DNA of 64,000 nucleotides from Streptomyces sp. NRRL B-1347 (GTDB lineage Bacteria > Actinomycetota > Actinomycetes > Streptomycetales > Streptomycetaceae), in NCBI RefSeq assembly GCF_000720325.1, contig NZ_JOJM01000026.1, positions 27,381 through 91,380 on the forward strand, in the 5' to 3' direction. The position numbers and the translations under genes were made by a program. Under the pieces are notes generated by a model. That model ran no database searches. It saw only the letters and a list, made by a program, of their open reading frames with translations, and was not told where the DNA came from. Positions 9,503 through 18,122 of the stretch are shown piece after piece; positions within the stretch are counted from its first letter, which is position 1, and each line of letters opens with the position of its first letter.

Positions 9503-9536
9503 ACGCCGGAGGGGCTGTCTACAGCCCGTCCGGCGT
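9503..9536 (-). terminator. strong hairpin between the flavoprotein gene and dnaG
   Basis: Arms ACGCCGGAGGGGCTG and CAGCCCGTCCGGCGT pair at 14 of 15 positions around a TCTA loop. It lies 20 bases beyond the stop of the upstream minus-strand gene. The core CTCAAACGCCGGA(C/G)GGGCT recurs in the tandem repeat at 28437-28605, so this is also a copy of a dispersed intergenic element. Confidence 0.75.
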
Positions 9537-9555
9537 CTGACTCCCGGTAGGGCCG

Positions 9556-10818
9556 CTAGCCGAGCAGGGCCGTCAAGGGGCGGGACGGGTCGGCCAGGGC
9601 GTCCGGGTCGGGGCGGGCGCCTGCCGTGATCAGCTTCTGGATGGTCTCCGTGACGTCCCACACATTCACGTTCATCCCGGCGAGGACCTGCCCCTCGCTC
9701 AGCCAGAAGGCGATGAACTCGCGCTTGCCCGCGTCACCGCGGACCACCACCTGGTCGTACGTGCCCGGGGGCGCCCAGCCCGAGTACTCCAGGCCGACGT
9801 CGTACTGGTCGGAGAAGAAGTACGGGACGCGGTCGTAGGTGACCTCCTTGCCGAGCATGGCGCGGGCGGCGGCCGGGCCGCCGTTCAGGGCGTTCGCCCA
9901 GTGCTCGACGCGCAGGCGGGTGCCGAAGAGCGGGTGCCGGACGGCGGCCACGTCCCCGGCGGCGTGGATGTCGGGGTCGGAGGTGCGCAGGCTGATGTCC
10001 ACGGCGATGCCGCCGCCGTCCGCGCGGTCGACGAGGGCGAGGCCCGCGGACTCCGCGAGGGCGGTGCGCGGGGCGGCGCCGATGGCGGCGAGCACGTCGT
10101 GCGCCGGATGCTCCTCGCCGTCGTCCGTGCGGGCGGCGAGGACCATGCCGTCCTGGCCGATGATCTCGGTGAGGCGGGCCCCGAAGTGGAAGCGGACGCC
10201 GCGCTCGGCGTGCAGGTCGGCGAACATCTGGCCGACCTCGGGGCCGATGACGGAGTGCAGCGGGGTCGGCTCGGGCTCGACGACCGTGACCTCCGCGCCG
10301 TACTCCCGGGCCGCCGCGGCGACTTCGAGGCCGATCCAGCCGGCGCCCGCGATCACCAGGTGGCCGTTGTCGCGGCCGAGCGCGGCCAGGACGTGGCGGA
10401 GGCGGTCGGCGTGGGCGAGGCGGCGCAGGTGGTGCACGCCCGCGAGCCCGGTGCCCGGCACGTCGAGGCGGCGGGGCTCGGCGCCGGTGGCGAGCAGCAG
10501 CTTGTCGTAGCGGATGACAGTGCCGTCGCCGAGCCGGACGGTGTGCGCGGCACGGTCTATGGCGACGACGGTCTGGCCGAGGTGCAGCTCGACGTCCGCC
10601 TGCGCGTACCACGCGGGCTCGTGCACGAAGACGCTGTCGCGGTCCTCCTTGCCGAGGAGGTATCCCTTCGAGAGCGGTGGGCGTTCGTACGGGTGGTCGC
10701 GCTCGTCCCCGATGAGGATCACTCGGCCGGTGAAGCCCTCGGCGCGGAGCGTCTCCGCCGCTTTCGCACCCGCGAGACCTCCTCCGACGATGACGAACGT
10801 CTGATCCGCGTCGACCAC
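9556..10818 (-). CDS. FAD/NAD(P)-dependent reductase of the ferredoxin-reductase (rhodocoxin/putidaredoxin reductase) type
   Basis: A 420-residue flavoprotein. The FAD-binding Rossmann motif VIVGGGLAGAKAAETL is at about residue 9, followed by ERPPLSKGYL typical of this family. The NAD-binding motif is VIAGAGWIGLEVAAAA in the middle, and IHAAGDVAAVRHP closes the FAD site. It should transfer electrons from NAD(P)H to a small iron-sulfur partner. No ferredoxin or P450 gene is adjacent, so the partner is unknown. The GTG at 10818 follows a perfect AGGAGG at 5 bases; longer in-frame starts lack one. Confidence 0.88.
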   Translation of the reverse strand: MVDADQTFVIVGGGLAGAKAAETLRAEGFTGRVILIGDERDHPYERPPLSKGYLLGKEDRDSVFVHEPAWYAQADVELHLGQTVVAIDRAAHTVRLGDGTVIRYDKLLLATGAEPRRLDVPGTGLAGVHHLRRLAHADRLRHVLAALGRDNGHLVIAGAGWIGLEVAAAAREYGAEVTVVEPEPTPLHSVIGPEVGQMFADLHAERGVRFHFGARLTEIIGQDGMVLAARTDDGEEHPAHDVLAAIGAAPRTALAESAGLALVDRADGGGIAVDISLRTSDPDIHAAGDVAAVRHPLFGTRLRVEHWANALNGGPAAARAMLGKEVTYDRVPYFFSDQYDVGLEYSGWAPPGTYDQVVVRGDAGKREFIAFWLSEGQVLAGMNVNVWDVTETIQKLITAGARPDPDALADPSRPLTALLG

Positions 10819-10936
10819 TTGATGCCTCCTCGAAACCTTTGAGTCCACTGGGAGAGTCCCGCACGCAGCGTGATGACGGAAGGGGCTGTACCCCAATCCG
10901 GCCACTTTCCGTCACATCCAGTGCTCACCTCCATGG

Positions 10937-12277
10937 TCACTCACCGCTGTGGGCATTCCGGTGCGGGGTGGTGAGCCGTGCGTGCAGGGAACGGGCCGCG
11001 GCGTCCGTGAGGGACGCGATCTGGTCGATGACCACGCGCTTGGCGGCGCGGTCGTCGGGCGCCGCGTCGTACAGGGCGCGGAACTGCGGGTCGAGCCCTT
11101 CGGGGGCGCGCCGGGTGAGCGCGTCGGCGAGCTCGGCGACACAGACGCGCTGGTCGGCGCGGAGCCGGGTCTGGGCGGGGCGCTGCATCACGTAACGGTC
11201 GGCGACGGCCTTGAGGACGGCGCACTCCAGGCGCGCCTCGCGCGGGACGACGAGTTCGGCGGCGTAGCGCGTGAGGGGGCCCGTGCCGTACCGCGCGCGG
11301 GTCGCGGTCTCGGCGGCGAGGCAGAAGCGGCCGATGAGCTGGCTGGTGGCGTCCTTCAGCCGGGCCTGGGCGACGGCGGACCCGTCGTATCCGTGCGGCC
11401 ACCACTCCTGGTCCTGGAGGCGGTCGAGGGCCGCGGCGAGCTCTTCGGGGTCGGTGTCCGCGGGGACGTAGCGGCCGATGGCGACCGCGTAGACGTCCTG
11501 GCGCTCGGGTTCGGCGTGCAGCGCGTTCGGGTCGATGTGGCCCGCGTGCAGGCCGTCCTCCACGTCGTGCACCGAGTACGCGACGTCGTCCGACCAGTCC
11601 ATGATCTGCGCCTCGAAGCAGGTGCGGTGGCCGGGGGCGTCCTTGCGGACCCAGTCGAAGACGGGCCGGTCGTCCTCGTAGACCCCGAACTTCGCGGAGT
11701 CCGGGTCGGTGGGGTGGGCGCCGCGCGGCCAGGGGTACTTGGTGGCGGCGTCCAGGGCGGCCCGGGTGAGGTTCAGGCCCACGCTGACCAGGTCGCCGGT
11801 GGCGGAGCTCGGCACGAAGCGCTTGGGCTCGATGCGGGTGAGCAGGCGCAGGGACTGGGCGTTGCCCTCGAAGCCGCCGCAGTCCTGGGCGAGGTCGTTC
11901 AGCGCCTGTTCGCCGTTGTGCCCGAAGGGCGGGTGGCCGAGGTCGTGGGAGAGGCAGGCCGTCTCCACCAGGTCGGGGTCGCAGCCGAGGGCGGCGCCCA
12001 GCTCGCGGCCGACCTGGGCGCACTCCAGGGAGTGGGTGAGGCGGGTGCGCGCGCTGGCGTCCCAGGCCTGGCTCTTCGTGCCGGGGGTGACGACCTGGGT
12101 CTTGCCCGCGAGGCGGCGCAGCGCGGCGGAGTGCAGGACGCGGGCGCGGTCCCGCTGGAAGGCGGTGCGCCCCGGCCGTTTGTCCGGCTCGGCGGCCCAG
12201 CGCTCGGCGGCGGCGGCGTCATAGGCGGAGGAGTACGCCGGGTGCTCGGTCTGCGCGTGCGGTGCGGTGCCTGCCAT
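10937..12277 (-). CDS. dgt: deoxyguanosinetriphosphate triphosphohydrolase
   Basis: A 446-residue HD-superfamily hydrolase that removes triphosphate from dGTP or other dNTPs and so shapes the nucleotide pool. The metal site is visible as [10 protein letters not shown] (H of the first motif) and [15 protein letters not shown] (the HD pair and following His). [16 protein letters not shown] supplies the further metal ligand and substrate-site residues. Length is normal for the actinobacterial Dgt group. It lies upstream of the flavoprotein gene with a 118-base gap. TACTGT ends 6 bases before the ATG and no ribosome binding site is seen, again suggesting leaderless translation. Confidence 0.93.
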   Translation of the reverse strand: MAGTAPHAQTEHPAYSSAYDAAAAERWAAEPDKRPGRTAFQRDRARVLHSAALRRLAGKTQVVTPGTKSQAWDASARTRLTHSLECAQVGRELGAALGCDPDLVETACLSHDLGHPPFGHNGEQALNDLAQDCGGFEGNAQSLRLLTRIEPKRFVPSSATGDLVSVGLNLTRAALDAATKYPWPRGAHPTDPDSAKFGVYEDDRPVFDWVRKDAPGHRTCFEAQIMDWSDDVAYSVHDVEDGLHAGHIDPNALHAEPERQDVYAVAIGRYVPADTDPEELAAALDRLQDQEWWPHGYDGSAVAQARLKDATSQLIGRFCLAAETATRARYGTGPLTRYAAELVVPREARLECAVLKAVADRYVMQRPAQTRLRADQRVCVAELADALTRRAPEGLDPQFRALYDAAPDDRAAKRVVIDQIASLTDAAARSLHARLTTPHRNAHSGE

Positions 12278-12283
12278 GCACCG

Positions 12284-12289
12284 ACAGTA
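12284..12289 (-). promoter_or_regulatory. -10-like hexamer of dgt, probable leaderless start
   Basis: Minus-strand TACTGT ends 6 bases before the dgt ATG. Confidence 0.5.
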
Positions 12290-12323
12290 GACGCAGGCGC
12301 CGACAGGGCGCGCCGCGGCCCCG

Positions 12324-13274
12324 TCAGGCGGGCGTCGGGTGGAGCGGCGGCGCCGGGGCGGGCGCGGCGGAACGTGCCTGGTCGTAGCGGTGCAGCAGGA
12401 GCGCGGCGAGGGCCGGGTGCGCGCCGAGCGGGGCGGCGGCGAGCCACGGCGTGGCGGCGGCGGCCTCGGTGGCGAAGCGGCCGGGCGCGGTGAAGTAGGA
12501 GGCGACGGCGACGCGGCGGACGCCGGTGGCGGCGAGGGCGCGCACGGCGGCGGGCACGCCGGTGGGCGTCGCGGCGGTGGGTGCGGCGTAGCCGGGGGTG
12601 ACGGGGACGCCGAGGCGCCGGGCGAGCAGGGCGGCGGCGCGGCGGGTGTCGGCGGCGTACGCGGGGTCGCGGGAGCCCGCGGCGGCGAGGACGACGCCGT
12701 GGCCGCCGGTGGCGGCGGGCGCGGCGGGCCAGCCCGCTTCGGTGAGCCGGGCGTGCAGGACCTCGGCGAGCAGCGGGTGCGGGCCGAGCGGGGCGGCGAC
12801 GCGCGTGGTCAGCCGGGGGTGTACGGCGCGGGCGGCGGCGGCCGTGGCGGGGATGTCGTGGCGGGCGTGGTGGCCGTGGCCGAGGAGGAGGGGTACGAGG
12901 ACGGCGGACGGGGCGGCGCCCGCGGGGCGGGCTCGGGTGCCGAGGGTGCCGAGGGTGCCGAGGGTGCCGAGGGTGTGGAGGACGTCGCCGAGCAGGGGTT
13001 CGTTGAGTTCGATGTGGCCGAGGCGGACGTCGAGTCCGGGGCGCCGGGCGCGGACGGCGTCGAGGAGCGCGGTGACCGTGGCGAGCGCGCGGGGGTCGCG
13101 GCTGCCGTGCGCCACGACGACCAGGGAGGGGTCGGGGCCGAGGTGCGCGGGCCGGGAACTCCTGGGGCGGCGGGAGCCGTTGAGGGATACGGGACCGGAC
13201 CGGGCGCCGGGCTGACTGCCGATGGGGGGCATGAGCTGGGCCCTGGTGTCCGGGTGCGGGGGCGACGGCGTCAT
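12324..13274 (-). CDS. sirohydrochlorin chelatase / CbiX-like protein
   Basis: A 316-residue two-domain protein of the CbiX/SirB class II chelatase fold, which inserts Fe2+ or Co2+ into sirohydrochlorin. The first metal-binding motif is [15 protein letters not shown] (about residue 54) and the second [14 protein letters not shown] (about 136). A C-terminal repeat half begins at [15 protein letters not shown], where the His is lost. Lying close to nasA, and in the same region as nirB, it could supply siroheme to nitrite reductase. Between the two motifs the chain holds a run of Leu-Gly-Thr copies encoded by an exact 9-bp tandem repeat. The Pro/Arg-rich first 48 residues may be over-extended. 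Confidence 0.82.
   Translation of the reverse strand: MTPSPPHPDTRAQLMPPIGSQPGARSGPVSLNGSRRPRSSRPAHLGPDPSLVVVAHGSRDPRALATVTALLDAVRARRPGLDVRLGHIELNEPLLGDVLHTLGTLGTLGTLGTRARPAGAAPSAVLVPLLLGHGHHARHDIPATAAAARAVHPRLTTRVAAPLGPHPLLAEVLHARLTEAGWPAAPAATGGHGVVLAAAGSRDPAYAADTRRAAALLARRLGVPVTPGYAAPTAATPTGVPAAVRALAATGVRRVAVASYFTAPGRFATEAAAATPWLAAAPLGAHPALAALLLHRYDQARSAAPAPAPPLHPTPA
12937..12972. repeat. four exact copies of a 9-bp in-frame tandem repeat inside the chelatase gene
   Basis: GTGCCGAGG occurs four times head to tail; the minus strand reads Thr-Leu-Gly repeats. Unit loss or gain would keep frame, so strain-to-strain length variation is possible. Confidence 0.9.
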
Positions 13275-13374
13275 GGAGCGAGCATGGCGAGGGCGCGTTG
13301 CCTGGCTGTTGCGGCGCGATCACGGCTCGTTTCGTCCGGCTCACGGGCGGGGGCCGGGGGGACGGGGGTTGGGC

Positions 13375-14100
13375 ATGGTCGGGAAGTGGACGGGGCCGCG
13401 GCTTCGGTGGGCGCGACCTCGATGGGCGCGGCTGCGGCCTCGGCTGCCGCGGACGCGGCGCGGCAGGCGGCGGCTCGTGCAGGGCGTGATGGCGGTGTGC
13501 GTGCTCGCGCTGCTGCCGTCCGCGTGGCTGTTCGTGACGTCGGAGAGCCGCCTGCGCACCACGGCGGACGTGCCGCGCACGCCGGTCGCGGTGGTCTTCG
13601 GCGCGGGTCTTTGGAAGGGCGGCCCGTCGCCGTATCTGGCCCGCCGCCTCGACGCGGCGGCCGAGCTGTACGAGGCGGGACGCATCGAGGTCGTCCTGGT
13701 GACCGGCGACAACAGCCGCACGGACTACGACGAGCCGGACGCCATGCGCACCTATCTGACCCGGCACGGCGTGCCGGACCGGCGCATCGTCAGTGACTAC
13801 GCGGGCTTCGACACCTGGGACTCGTGCGTGCGCGCCAAGAAGGTCTTCGGCGTGGACCGCGCGGTCCTGATCAGCCAGGGCTTCCACATCCGCCGGGCGG
13901 TCGCGCTGTGCCGGGCGGCCGGAATCGAGCCGTACGGCGTCGGGGTGGACGACCGGCACGACTCGACCTGGTACTTCGGCGCGGTGCGGGAGGTGTTCGC
14001 GGCGGGCAAGGCCGCGGCGGACGCGGTGTTCGAACCGGACCCCCGCTTCCTCGGCCGCGAGGAACCGGGCATACCCCGGGCCTTGGCGGCCGCCCGCTGA
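13375..14100 (+). CDS. SanA/YdcF-like DUF218 membrane protein
   Basis: A 241-residue protein. A basic Arg/Pro-rich head leads to one membrane helix (VMAVCVLALLPSAWLFV, about 40-56) and then a DUF218 domain. The latter shows VAVVFGAGLWKGGPSPYL, VLVTGDNSRTDYDEP, DAMRTYL and ISQGFHIRRAVALC. SanA-type proteins act at the cell envelope (vancomycin exclusion in enterics), but the reaction is not established. I chose ATG 13375 because a G-rich ribosome binding site precedes it. In-frame starts at 13222 or 13273 would run into the divergent chelatase gene. Confidence 0.8.
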   Translation: MVGKWTGPRLRWARPRWARLRPRLPRTRRGRRRLVQGVMAVCVLALLPSAWLFVTSESRLRTTADVPRTPVAVVFGAGLWKGGPSPYLARRLDAAAELYEAGRIEVVLVTGDNSRTDYDEPDAMRTYLTRHGVPDRRIVSDYAGFDTWDSCVRAKKVFGVDRAVLISQGFHIRRAVALCRAAGIEPYGVGVDDRHDSTWYFGAVREVFAAGKAAADAVFEPDPRFLGREEPGIPRALAAAR

Positions 14101-14142
14101 GGCCCTTCCTCACAGCAGCCGTGGAGAGGCGTGGAGGTCCGC

Positions 14143-14180
14143 GTACCGCAGGTGTAACCGGGAGGGGGCCGGAGGGAAAC
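14143..14180 (+). promoter_or_regulatory. candidate GlnR box upstream of nasA
   Basis: Four pentamers are spaced exactly 11 bases apart: GTACC (14143), GTAAC (14154), GGGGC (14165), GAAAC (14176). They match the Streptomyces pattern GTnAC-n6-GAAAC-n6-GTnAC-n6-GAAAC at 16 of 20 positions. The site ends 22 bases before the nasA ATG. GlnR is known to control nitrate assimilation genes in S. coelicolor. Confidence 0.6.
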
Positions 14181-14202
14181 ACGGGCGGCGGAGGGTGGGG
14201 GC

Positions 14203-16377
14203 ATGCAGCCCTCCCGCCCCGCCCAGGCCGCCGCGCAAGGCACCGTCACGCCCACCCACTGCCCCTACTGCGCGCTCCAGTGCGGCATGGGGCTTGCGCG
14301 CGAGGGCGAAGGCGTGAAGGTTGTGGAGCGGCCCGCGTTCCCCGTCAACGGGGGCGCGCTGTGCGGCAAGGGCCGTACGGCACCCGAGGTGCTCTCCTCC
14401 CGGGTGCGTCTGACCGAGCCCCTCGTCCGATCCCACGCCACGGGCAGGCTCGTACCGGCCACCTGGGAGGAGGCCCTGGACCGCGTGGCCGAGGGCCTGG
14501 CGGGCACGCGCGCGGCGCACGGCGCGGACGCGTGCGGGGTGTTCGGCGGCGGCGGGCTCACCAACGAGAAGGCGTACGCGCTCGGCAAGTTCGCCCGGGT
14601 GGTGCTGGGGACGTCGCAGATCGACTACAACGGACGGTTCTGCATGTCGTCCGCCGCGGCGGCGGGGCAGCGGGCGTTCGGGGTGGACCGTGGGCTGCCG
14701 TTCCCGCTGGCGGACGTCGCCCGCACCGGGTGCGTGATCCTCGTCGGGTCGAACCTGGCGGAGACGATGCCGCCCGCGCTGCGCTATCTGACGGAGATGA
14801 AGGACAACGGCGGCTCGCTGATCGTCGTCGACCCGCGCCGCACCCGCACCGCCGAGCAGGCCGATCTGCATCTGGCGCCGCGCCCCGGCACGGACCTGGC
14901 GCTCGCCCTCGGCCTGCTGCACCTGGTGGTGGCCGAGGGGCACGTGGACGAGGAGTACGTCGCCGCGCGCACCAGCGGCTGGGCGCAGGCGCGGGCGGCG
15001 GCGATGGCGCACTGGCCCGAGCACGTGGAGCGGATCACGGGCGTGCCGGTGCCCCGACTGCGGGAGGCCGTACGCAGGTTCGGCACCGCCGAGCACGCCA
15101 TGGTGCTGACCGCGCGCGGCCCCGAGCAGCAGGCGAAGGGCACGGACACGGTGAGCGCGTGGATCAACCTGTGCCTGGCGACGGGCAGACCCGGGCGACC
15201 GCTTTCCGGGTACGGCTGCCTGACCGGCCAGGGCAACGGACAGGGCGGCCGTGAGCACGGCCAGAAGGCCGACCAGCTGCCGGGCTACCGCAAGTTGACC
15301 GACCCCGCGGCGCGGGCGCACGTGGCGGCGGTGTGGGGCGTGGACCCGGACTCCCTGCCGGGGCCCGGGCGTTCGGCGTACGAACTGCTTGACGCGCTCG
15401 GCGGGGACGTGCGGGCGCTGCTGCTCATGGGCTCCAACCCGGTGGTGTCGGCGCCCCGGGCCGCGCACGTGGAGGAGCGGATCAGGTCCCTGGACTTCCT
15501 GGCCGTCGCGGACGTGGTGCTCTCGGAGACCGCCGCGCTCGCCGACGTGGTCCTGCCGGTCACGCAGTGGGCCGAGGAGACGGGCACGGTGACGAACCTG
15601 GAGGGCAGGGTGCTGCTGCGCCGCAAGGCGGTGGACCCCCCGGCCGGGGTGCGCGGCGACCTCGACGTGCTGCACGGGCTCGCGGACCGGCTCGGGCACG
15701 GGAAGGGGTTCCCGACCGAGCCGGAGGAGGTCTTCGACGAGCTGCGGCGGGCCGGCGCGGGCGGCGTCGCGGACTACGCGGGGATCACGTACGGACGCCT
15801 GATGGAGGGGGACGGCGAGGGGGTGTTCTGGCCCTGCCCGGAGGCCGCGGACGGGGTGGGCCACGGGGACGGAGCGAGCGCGGACGGGAAGAGCACAGCC
15901 GCGGCCGGTGCCCGGCACCCCGGGACGCCCCGGCTCTTCCTGGAGCGGTTCGCGACCGAGGACGGGCGGGCGCGGTTCGTGCCGGTGACGCACCGGGACG
16001 CCGCCGAGGAGCCGGACGCGGAGTACCCGGTCCTGCTCACCACGGGGCGGGTGCTCGCCCAGTACCAGTCGGGGGCGCAGACGCGGCGCGTGGCCGAGTT
16101 GAACGCCGCCGCGCCGGGGCCCTTCGTGGAGCTCCATCCGCGGCTCGCGGCGCGGGTCGGGGTGGCCGACGGGGATCCGGTGGTCGTGGTGTCGCGGCGC
16201 GGCCGGGCCACCGCGCCCGCGCGGGTCACGCCGGGCATCCGGCCCGACACCGTGTTCATGCCGTTCCACTGGCCCGGCGAGGGGCGGGCCAACGTCCTGA
16301 CCCACCCCGCGCTCGACCCGGTGTCGCGGATGCCGGAGTTCAAGGTGTGCGCGGTCCGCCTGGAGGTGCCTGCGTGA
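14203..16377 (+). CDS. nasA: assimilatory nitrate reductase catalytic subunit (molybdopterin oxidoreductase)
   Basis: A 724-residue cytoplasmic Mo-bis-MGD enzyme that reduces nitrate to nitrite for assimilation. The N-terminal [4Fe-4S] ligands are C20, C23, C27 and C54 (HCPYCALQCGMG, LCGKGR). Cys147 in YNGRFCMSSAAAAG is the expected Mo ligand, and the molybdopterin dinucleotide-binding domain lies at the end (LAQYQSGAQTRRVAEL). There is no signal peptide and no C-terminal [2Fe-2S] domain, so electrons must come from a separate reductase, possibly the flavoprotein at 23397. A GlnR-like box precedes it. It overlaps the minus-strand GGCT-family gene tail by 38 bases. Confidence 0.9.
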   Translation: MQPSRPAQAAAQGTVTPTHCPYCALQCGMGLAREGEGVKVVERPAFPVNGGALCGKGRTAPEVLSSRVRLTEPLVRSHATGRLVPATWEEALDRVAEGLAGTRAAHGADACGVFGGGGLTNEKAYALGKFARVVLGTSQIDYNGRFCMSSAAAAGQRAFGVDRGLPFPLADVARTGCVILVGSNLAETMPPALRYLTEMKDNGGSLIVVDPRRTRTAEQADLHLAPRPGTDLALALGLLHLVVAEGHVDEEYVAARTSGWAQARAAAMAHWPEHVERITGVPVPRLREAVRRFGTAEHAMVLTARGPEQQAKGTDTVSAWINLCLATGRPGRPLSGYGCLTGQGNGQGGREHGQKADQLPGYRKLTDPAARAHVAAVWGVDPDSLPGPGRSAYELLDALGGDVRALLLMGSNPVVSAPRAAHVEERIRSLDFLAVADVVLSETAALADVVLPVTQWAEETGTVTNLEGRVLLRRKAVDPPAGVRGDLDVLHGLADRLGHGKGFPTEPEEVFDELRRAGAGGVADYAGITYGRLMEGDGEGVFWPCPEAADGVGHGDGASADGKSTAAAGARHPGTPRLFLERFATEDGRARFVPVTHRDAAEEPDAEYPVLLTTGRVLAQYQSGAQTRRVAELNAAAPGPFVELHPRLAARVGVADGDPVVVVSRRGRATAPARVTPGIRPDTVFMPFHWPGEGRANVLTHPALDPVSRMPEFKVCAVRLEVPA

Positions 16378-16795
16378 TCCGGTCCAGGACCGGCCAGGTG
16401 TTGCCGGGCAGCGGTGTCGCCGTGGCCCGCAGGCGGGCGGCCAGCTGCGGGCCCGCCACGTACACCCAGGCCCGCGCCGTCGTGCCGTCCTCGCGGACGA
16501 CGTCGCGGGCCACGCGGAGGTAGAGGCTGCGGGGGTCGCCGGGGACGTACTCCTCCAGGTGGTCCAGGTCGGCGAGCAGCCGCCCGTACGTCTCGGGGCG
16601 CGCGGTGAGCAGGTCCCCGTGGACGGGGCCCGCGCCGGGGGTCCGCACCGCGTACGGGTAGCCGGGCCCGTCGTAGAGGACGGCGTCCGGCAGCCGGGCG
16701 GGCGTGCGGGTCAGGACGCGCCCGTGCAGGAAGGCGTGGTTGCGCTGACCGGGGCGCAGCGTTCCGTACACGAAGAACGGCAGTCGCTCGGTCAC
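16340..16795 (-). CDS. gamma-glutamylcyclotransferase (GGCT/AIG2-like) family protein
   Basis: A 151-residue protein. It starts FFVYGTLRPGQRNHAF, the nucleotide-phosphate-like loop (YGTLRxG) of the GGCT fold. The acidic residue LDHLEEYVPGD is the expected catalytic Glu. Enzymes of this fold cyclise gamma-glutamyl amines, but substrates differ widely, so I give no symbol. The GTG at 16795 overlaps the cutA stop by 4 bases (GTGA), which implies translational coupling. The 3' end overlaps the nasA end on the other strand. Confidence 0.8.
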   Translation of the reverse strand: MTERLPFFVYGTLRPGQRNHAFLHGRVLTRTPARLPDAVLYDGPGYPYAVRTPGAGPVHGDLLTARPETYGRLLADLDHLEEYVPGDPRSLYLRVARDVVREDGTTARAWVYVAGPQLAARLRATATPLPGNTWPVLDRITQAPPGGPRTP

Positions 16796-17127
16796 TCGGC
16801 CGTCTCCGCCGCGACCCAGTCGAGGTAGGCCGCGGTGCCGCGGGTCACCGGGGTGGCGATGATCTCCGGCGTCTCGTAGTCGTGGGCCTCGACCAGCCAG
16901 GACTCCAGGGCGGCGTACCGCTCGTCCGTCGTCTTCAGGAGCAGCTGCCACTCGCGGGCCGTCTCCAGGGCGCCCTGCCAGCGGTAGACGGAGGTGACGG
17001 GTCCGTTGATCTGGGCGCAGGCCGCGAGGCGGGCCTCGATCGCGCCGCGCGCCAGGGTGTCCGCCTTGTCGGCGGTGTCCGTGGTGGTCAGGACCAGCAG
17101 GAAGGTGGGGTTGCCCGGTTCCGTCAC
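16792..17127 (-). CDS. cutA: CutA1-type divalent cation tolerance protein
   Basis: A 111-residue protein of the trimeric, PII-like ferredoxin fold. It shows FLLVLTTTDTADKADTLARG at the start, LAACAQINGPVTSVYRW in the middle (the conserved Cys/Asn loop) and the end motif YLDWVAAET. The role is copper/divalent-metal tolerance in some bacteria but is unsettled. GTG 17127 gives the usual family length, and AGAGGAA lies just upstream; longer starts add 119 Arg-rich residues. It leads a two-gene operon with the GGCT-family gene. Confidence 0.88.
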   Translation of the reverse strand: MTEPGNPTFLLVLTTTDTADKADTLARGAIEARLAACAQINGPVTSVYRWQGALETAREWQLLLKTTDERYAALESWLVEAHDYETPEIIATPVTRGTAAYLDWVAAETAE

Positions 17128-17375
17128 GGCGCGTGTTCCTCTCGTACGGGAATGTCCTGGGCGCGGGGAAAGCCCTGCGCGCTGGGAGGCTACCGGCCTG
17201 GCCGAAGGTCCCGAGCTGGGGGTTTTCACGGCTTTGGTGACGACTGTTACACAACCTCCCGGTTCCTGTGATGCGTCCTTCCTACCGTCGACCCCAGGTG
17301 GCCGGTCCCACGCCGGATCCCCGGTGCTTCCCCGGGCCGGCCGCCGCCAAGCCCCTTTCGTCCATCGGTCCCGCC

Positions 17376-18122
17376 ATGACTCTGCGACTCCGCCTCCTCC
17401 TGGGCGCGCCCCTGGCCGTCCTGACCGCCGTCGTGCTCTCCGCCTGCGGGACCACGGACGGCCTCGACGCCGGTGAGCCCGCACCGCCGGTGTCGGTGCA
17501 GCCGAGCCCGAAGCCGCTGTGGCCCGACTGGTCGGGCACGACGCCTTCGGCGCCCGGCGCCGAGACCGCGACGAAGCTGCCGCCGCCCGAGCCGCTCGAC
17601 GGCATCGGCGAGCTCGGCCCCCGCGGGCTCGCCGGGCTCGACGTGCGCGAGCTGCTGCGCGCGGACCCGCGCATCAAGACGCTCGCGGACCGGCCGATGA
17701 TCAAGAAGCCGGGGCGCTCCGGGATCCGGCCGCCGGTGCTCGTCGACCTGTCCGGGGACGGCAAGCCGGAGCTGCTGCTCGCGATCGACCTGGAGAGCGG
17801 GCGCAGCGCGGTCGTCGTCTACGCCGAGCGCGGCGGCAAGGTCTACCCGGTCCTCTTCACCGCGGGCAAACGGATCTCCGTCGAGGTGATCGGCACCGAC
17901 CTGCTGGTGCGCAGCCCGTGCGCCGACGGCGGCGAGCAGGCCGTGCGCTACCACTGGGACGGCAAGCGGATGTCCACGGTCAGCGACACCAAGAACTACA
18001 AGAAGCCGGACCGCTCCCCCGATCACGGCGACGGCGACCACAGCGACAGCGACCACGGCGACCACGGCGACGGCGGTCCCGCGTCACCCACCGCGTCGGC
18101 CCGCCCGGGAACCCGCTCGTGA
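17376..18122 (+). CDS. secreted lipoprotein, first gene of a lipoprotein/histidine-kinase pair
   Basis: A 248-residue lipoprotein with a lipobox LSAC (Cys24) after a hydrophobic signal sequence. The middle contains RPPVLVDLSGDGKPELLLAI, resembling a single FG-GAP/VCBS-like Asp-rich calcium loop. The tail is a low-complexity Asp/His/Gly run (GDHSDSDHGDHGDGG) that could bind metal. The start is uncertain: ATGs at 17268 and 17271 are in frame but would bury the signal peptide. The stop overlaps the next gene's GTG by 4 bases. This arrangement recalls the lipoprotein CseA beside the sensor kinase CseC, so a role in tuning the kinase is an inference. Confidence 0.7.
   Translation: MTLRLRLLLGAPLAVLTAVVLSACGTTDGLDAGEPAPPVSVQPSPKPLWPDWSGTTPSAPGAETATKLPPPEPLDGIGELGPRGLAGLDVRELLRADPRIKTLADRPMIKKPGRSGIRPPVLVDLSGDGKPELLLAIDLESGRSAVVVYAERGGKVYPVLFTAGKRISVEVIGTDLLVRSPCADGGEQAVRYHWDGKRMSTVSDTKNYKKPDRSPDHGDGDHSDSDHGDHGDGGPASPTASARPGTRS

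Noticed and set aside
18020..18072. Asp/His/Gly codon repeat at the lipoprotein end as a mobile or CRISPR-like repeat
   Set aside because: Simply a low-complexity coding tail built from GACCACGGC-like units, in frame with the lipoprotein.
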